Assembly: GCA_036936605.1 (NCBI GenBank)
Contig: JAUPFV010000005.1
Span: 228,127,770-228,191,769 of the forward strand
Direction of reading: 5' to 3'
DNA from: Limnanthes douglasii subsp. nivea
Taxonomy: Eukaryota > Streptophyta > Magnoliopsida > Brassicales > Limnanthaceae
DNA length: 64,000 nucleotides
Shown here: positions 59,982 to 64,000 of the stretch, in pieces
How the letters are laid out: every line of letters starts with the position of its first letter
How positions within the stretch are numbered: the stretch's first letter is position 1
Program-made: the position numbers and the translations under genes
The notes under the pieces: model-generated
Told to the model about the DNA's origin: nothing
The model's database searches: none
The model's input: only the letters and a program-made list of their open reading frames with translations

Positions 59982-60285
59982 ATTTTCGAGGTGCCACGTC
60001 TTATGAGTGCATCTAATTTTCGAGGTGCCACGTCTTATGAGTGCATCTAATTTTCGAGGTGCCACGTCTTATGAGTGCATCTAATTTTCGAGGTGCCACG
60101 TCTTATGAGTGCATCTAATTTTCGAGGTGCCACGTCTTATGAGTACATCTAATTTTCGAGGTGCCACGTCTTATGAGTGCATTTAATTTTCGAGGTGCCA
60201 CGATTTATGAGTGCATCTTAATTTTCAAGGTACCTCCATTAATAAATACGTCTAATTTTCGAAGTGATAAATTTAAATAAGTACA
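59982..60285. repeat. 34-bp tandem array in E5 (about 7 copies plus 2 degenerate)
   Basis: The unit starts ATTTTCGAGGTGCCACGTCT and is 34 bp long. Copies start at 59982, 60016, 60050, 60084, 60118, 60152 and 60186; two decayed units follow to about 60285. The first five or six are almost identical. Each carries GCCACGTC, that is GACGTGGC on the other strand, an ACGTGGC bZIP/ABRE-like core. There are no spacers, so it is not a CRISPR. Such arrays in the 3' region are known for Tat/Ogre elements and can seed satellite DNA. Confidence 0.95.
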
Positions 60286-60414
60286 CCAAAAGTTTAAGAT
60301 AAAATTTTAAGAGAAAGAAAAGTTGCTTGTTCATCGGATTAAATACGAAGTTTACAAAAAGGTGAGAATTACTTAGCCAAATACACAAAAAACAAACATA
60401 ATGTGCCTAGACTA

Positions 60415-63038
60415 TTAGGCGTCTTCTTCTTCCGATGACTCCTCTGAAGCATCTTCTTCTTCTGAGGAGCTTGGTGGCACCTCGAATGCTTCCTTTGGGC
60501 GATCTTCTTCAGGGACTTGTTTCCAAAGATTTGTTAAATCCAGCTTTGGACAGGCAGCATGAACCTCTCGAAGAAGTTGAATAGTTGTATCAATTTGAGC
60601 TTTCTTGATACCTCCAAGCATTAAAGAGCCAACAGCGGTTTCAGCCTTTTTAACGGCAGCATTCTTTTCTTCCTCGAATGTTGTTCGAAGCGTAGTCAAC
60701 TCAGTTTGACAATTCTTCAACTTCTCCTGAGTATTTTTCAACTTCTCCTGAGTTTCTTTAAGAAGTTTCTCAGCATCGGAAGATTTTTTCTGCGCTTCGG
60801 AGATGGCAGTGGAATGTTGAGAATTTAGGTCTTTAAGAGCTAGCTGATGAGAAGTCTCCAAAGCCTCGACTTTTTCTTTGTGATCTTTAAGGAGCTTTTC
60901 TTTCTCAGCCTCGAATTTCTGACATGCCTCATTTTTTGAAGTCTTTTCAGACTCTGTTTCTTTCTTGCTCTTGACCAATTTTTGTGCAAGAAGCTCTAAT
61001 TGTGCGTGTGAATTTTTCACTTCTTCACATAATTTATTAGCTGCAGCACTTAAATTGTCAAAGGGACGAAGGATCGAAGCTACCTCATCGGATTTGTCTG
61101 AATGAGGAAGGACTGTTGGGTGGTGGCAAGCAGGAACAATGGCATTTGATGTCGAAGCCACATCAGCCCCAGTAGAAGTCGGTGGAATGACATTGGTAGG
61201 TTGGGAACCAGAAAACACAAAATCCCCGCTTGAATTAAAATCTTCGAGGTTGAGATAATCGTCTATTTGATTATCTCCCAGTGACAGTCCTCCTTCAGGG
61301 TTTTCTTCAACAAAAGTTTTTCCACACGCCTCGGAAGCCAGCACCGCCTCCAGCATATCAGTCTCATTCTTTTCATTTGGTTTGCTGGACTTGCTCTTTT
61401 TCTTTTTTGGAGAACTGTCCTTTTTCTTTTTCAGGACAGGTTGGTCTTCTTCGGATATGGTGGGAAGCGGAGGTGCAGATGCTTTTCTTTTCGCTGCACG
61501 CTTCGAAGTCTTGGAAGGGTTAGCCCTACTTGTGCTGGCCTTCTTATGGGTCAATTTTCCTTTTTTCTTTACAGGAAGATGGCTTTCACTTCGGTTCCGC
61601 GTGGGAAGATAGCATTTCCCATCTGGTGCAAGTATCCTTTGAACTGCTAGGATAGGATCTGGTTGGACCATCGGATCTTGAGGGAAGTCAGCCCCTAGCG
61701 ATATGCGCCAGAGATGGCTGTTGACGAAGTTAATAGGCTCAAATGCTGAATGAAAGCCATTTCCCCAAGACTTTTCTGCCCACTCAGCCATTTGTTGGAA
61801 GATGAGCTTGGCTTCTTTTCGACGATTCTTGAACCGCCTCGGAATTTCTAAGGAGAGACAAATAATTGGTTAAATAAATTGATTTAAAACAATTAGATAA
61901 ATAAAGGAAGGTATTACTTACTGCTATCTCTCCAAGTAAGGGTGAGTTTGGAAGGATTGGCATCGGAAATTTCTTTGCCGTTTTCCCAGGCCCCTGATAG
62001 GAAGACAAATCTTTGCTTCCAGAACTTATCAGCTTCGAGGAGGTCGTCGATAATTTTTAAATCATCTTTAAGAGTTAGATAATAAAACGGCAGAACTGGG
62101 CCATTCGAAACTTTGGTTACTGAGATGAAGTCCTCGATTTCGAGGGGAATGCCTCCAAGCCTCGATACCATGATTGCTGAGAATAAAGTAAAGAGCAAGT
62201 TGGGAGTGACTTGTGTTGGGCACAATCTGTGGATTTCGAAGAACCTCACTATCATCGGATCAAGGGGAAACCGAAGTCCCCAGTTGAAGAGCTCAGGGTA
62301 CACTACTAGCTCATCTTTCTGACAGTTTAGAGGTGTCTCTCCTTCTACTGGAAGTCGAAGAATCATGTTATCGGTCAGTCCCCATAGCTTTCTGAGCTGC
62401 TCTTTCTCTGATTCGAGGTAGTAACTGTAGGGTACATTCTTTAAGGCAAGAATATACCAAGCAGAAAGAGGTTTAAGATTTTCTTGAACCAAGGCAGCAA
62501 CGCTCTTGGGAAGTGTAATGAGAGCTTTTTTCCCTCGAATCTTTTTTGGAGGAGCTACACCATCAGCCTCGGATTCCTCTTCGGCATCAGATTCAGTAGC
62601 TTCAGAATCGTCTTTTTTGTGATCTTCATCGGAGCGACTTCGGATTTGAGTCTCCTGTTGAGTCACAGGAATTGGCTGACTACACTCTGGTGTAATGTCA
62701 TCCACTTCTTGTGGGGGAGGAGAAGAGTGTGGGGGAGGAGAAGAGTTTTCTGCTTCTTCACCCATTGCTAGGAAAGGTGATTTTTTGGCACGTTTAACTT
62801 TGATAGCCTCGAAGTGAGGAGGGAGTGTGTTGGATTGAAGGTTTTTTGTCGCTTCGACTTGAAGCACAGGTGATTTAGGTTGTGGTTTTTTATCAGTAGG
62901 TGTAGGTGGTTTGTCTAAAGTAACGACTTTAGATTTCCGATGAGGTCTTAACAAGGGAGAAGTAGGGAGATTTCGAGGAGGAAAGGTTTCTTGATTAGTT
63001 TTTGGTTGTGAAACTAAAGGCGAAACGAAGTGGCAAGG
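60415..63038 (-). CDS. Antisense extra ORF (aORF) of E5, two exons
   Basis: Exon 1 is open from 63038 to 61920. The intron 61919-61848 (72 bp, GTAAGT...CTTAG) joins exon 2, 61847-60415, in frame. The first in-frame ATG is at 62765 (MGEEAENSS). A farther ATG at 63057 is in another frame, so the true start is uncertain. Exon 1 has a Ser/Pro/Glu-rich N-terminus and then the domain WGLTDNMILRLPVEGETPLN, WGLRFPLDPMIVRFFEIHRL, FVFLSGAWENGKEI. Exon 2 has MAEWAEKSWGNGFHSAF, a Lys/Ser-rich linker and a coiled coil with an ALETSHQLALKDLNSQHSTA-type heptad pattern, ending in an acidic Ser/Glu tail. It matches E1's ORF across its length with the same intron position. It needs its own promoter, since it opposes the genomic RNA. 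Its function is unknown. Confidence 0.8.
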
Positions 63039-63093
63039 TTAGGATCGAAGTTACCATATTTAAAAGTGGTACAAGAAGAGTGAGGACCGTTGT

Positions 63094-63104
63094 AGGGGGG
63101 CTAC
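63094..63104 (+). other. Polypurine tract of E5
   Basis: AGGGGGGCTAC abuts the 3' LTR start, where plus-strand DNA synthesis would be primed. Confidence 0.65.
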
Positions 63105-63399
63105 TGTTAAGGAAAGATATTCCTCAGGGGCTTAAGTGCAAATTAGTAGGGACTAAAATGATAAGTTCTGTAAATATAGGGTTAAATTAGGCTTTAGGAG
63201 AAATGTAAGGGTAAAACTGCAATATACCATTATGTAACCGTTTCTCTAACTAACTCACTCAGTCTATTTAAAGAGGCTGAAGAAGTCAGTTAGGCCTATG
63301 AAATAATCAGAAGCACTTTTCACTTCCAAAAATTCTCTGAGTAGATTTGTGCTCTTGATTTTGTCAATACAGCTTTAATTCTTGCTTTAATTCTTACCA
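63105..63399 (+). repeat. 3' LTR of E5
   Basis: 295 bp, TGTTAAGGAAAG...TTCTTACCA. Against the 5' copy it has A to T at base 3, one T to G change in CATTC/CAGTC, and a 12-bp tandem duplication GCTTTAATTCTT near its end, which accounts exactly for the length difference. Confidence 0.95.
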
Positions 63400-63404
63400 G
63401 ATGC
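63400..63404. repeat. Target-site duplication of E5, right copy (GATGC)
   Basis: Identical to 53589-53593, directly after the LTR's terminal CA. Confidence 0.92.
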
Positions 63405-64000
63405 CTCGCTTTAATCCTAATGTAAAGTGTCCAATTACTCAAGCATGGATCTGTCTACCAAATCTTACAGAATATATGTTCAACGAAGACATGAATAATT
63501 GGATAGGAAAAGTTATTGGCACTACTTTAGTAATTTGGGTTCGAGAAAATAATCGAGCAAAACATAATTGCTGCAAACTTTGGTTTGAACTAGATGTATC
63601 GAAAGAACCAGTCAAGGGAATATGGATCAATTTTGGAGAACAAGATAGATATTGGGTTGAACTAAGATACATGGTAAGACCATCATACTGTAATAATTGT
63701 TCACATCTTGGTCATAATTCTAAAGAATACAAAAAAATCTTGAAAATCAAGAAGATAAACCCACAAATATAAGTGCAGAAGATGAGAAAAATGTTGCTTA
63801 CAAAGGAAACCAAAATCTGGGCAATTCATTAAATACAACAAAAGCTATAAAGAGCATAAATAATAAAAATGGAAAAAGTTGTGGTAATGTCTAGACCTGT
63901 CTCTGCTAAAGATCAAAGTAAGGCAACCGACAGTAATGAATTATCTTCTAACAAAGGAAAAAATATTAAAAAACTATGAAGAGATCAATAGCAATAGTAG
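63405..64000 (+). pseudogene. LINE ORF1 (DUF4283/zinc knuckle) relic, right half
   Basis: Reading continues in the frame of 53521-53593 across the insertion point: PRFNPNVKCPITQAWICLPN, then KVIGTTLVIW and a zinc knuckle CNNCSHLGHNSKEY. The family pattern C-x2-C-x4-H-x4-C has Tyr where the last Cys belongs (TAC for TGC), so metal binding is probably lost. The first stop is at 63770-63772, and further stops follow to the window end. The RT-bearing ORF2 would lie to the right of the window. Confidence 0.82.

Larger units (their letters stand above)
53594..63399 (+). mobile_element. E5: near-intact young Tat-type Ty3/gypsy retrotransposon (9806 bp)
   Basis: It has all expected parts in order: 5' LTR, PBS, gag-protease, TAG, RT, degenerate RNase H, second RNase H, integrase, tandem-repeat spacer, antisense two-exon ORF, polypurine tract and 3' LTR. 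The LTRs differ by two substitutions and one 12-bp duplication. With an assumed 1.3e-8 substitutions per site per year, two changes in 283 bp correspond to roughly 0.3 million years. The only stop in about 5.7 kb of gag-pol is the TAG at 56440, which other copies share. It may therefore be autonomous. It interrupts a LINE ORF1. Confidence 0.95.

Noticed and set aside
59982..60285. CRISPR-like array
   Set aside because: The 34-bp units are head-to-tail with no unique spacers, in a plant retrotransposon.
63002..63190. 62-codon plus-strand ORF crossing into the 3' LTR
   Set aside because: It crosses the polypurine tract and LTR boundary, is on the strand opposite the antisense gene's leader, and has no recognisable family.

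Overview
The window is nuclear DNA of a flowering plant, most likely a eudicot. Its genes have GT-AG introns, its intergenic DNA is very AT-rich, and much of it is LTR retrotransposon sequence. The species cannot be named from the sequence. Four host loci are visible, all on the minus strand: a plant calmodulin-binding-domain protein (23.5-25.0 kb), a decayed F-box/LRR pseudogene (44.1-45.3 kb), a six-exon plastid-type DUF4336 protein (47.5-50.1 kb) and a membrane-anchored RING-finger protein (51.1-51.9 kb).

1-22.6 kb is a stack of Ty3/gypsy elements of the Tat type. I name them E1 (minus, 1-8797), E2 (minus, 8798-13063), E3 (minus, 13064-19184) and E4 (plus, 19185-about 22565). E1, E2 and E3 each end on the right in their own 5' LTR. 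Each breaks into the next element partway through its coding sequence, as in serial nested insertion. All the missing left halves should lie beyond position 1.

25.9-47.4 kb is AT-rich and holds old relics: reverse-oriented integrase/RNase H (34.1-35.9 kb), RT/protease/gag (37.6-40.3 kb), a plus-strand relic of the extra antisense ORF (36.6-37.1 kb), and a small non-autonomous LTR element with PBS (31915-33619).

53.6-63.4 kb is a young, almost intact Tat-type element, E5 (9806 bp). It has near-identical LTRs, a perfect 5-bp target duplication (GATGC), a primer-binding site, gag-protease, one in-frame TAG, RT/dual RNase H/integrase, a 34-bp tandem array, and a two-exon ORF antisense to gag-pol. 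E5 sits inside a decayed LINE ORF1 (DUF4283 plus zinc knuckle), whose two halves flank it exactly.

The most interesting signals are in the Tat family. The two-exon antisense ORF keeps its intron position between E1 and E5, and stays open in E1 although E1's gag-pol is broken. An in-frame TAG between protease and RT recurs in four of five elements. Tandem repeats recur in the spacer between pol and the antisense ORF.
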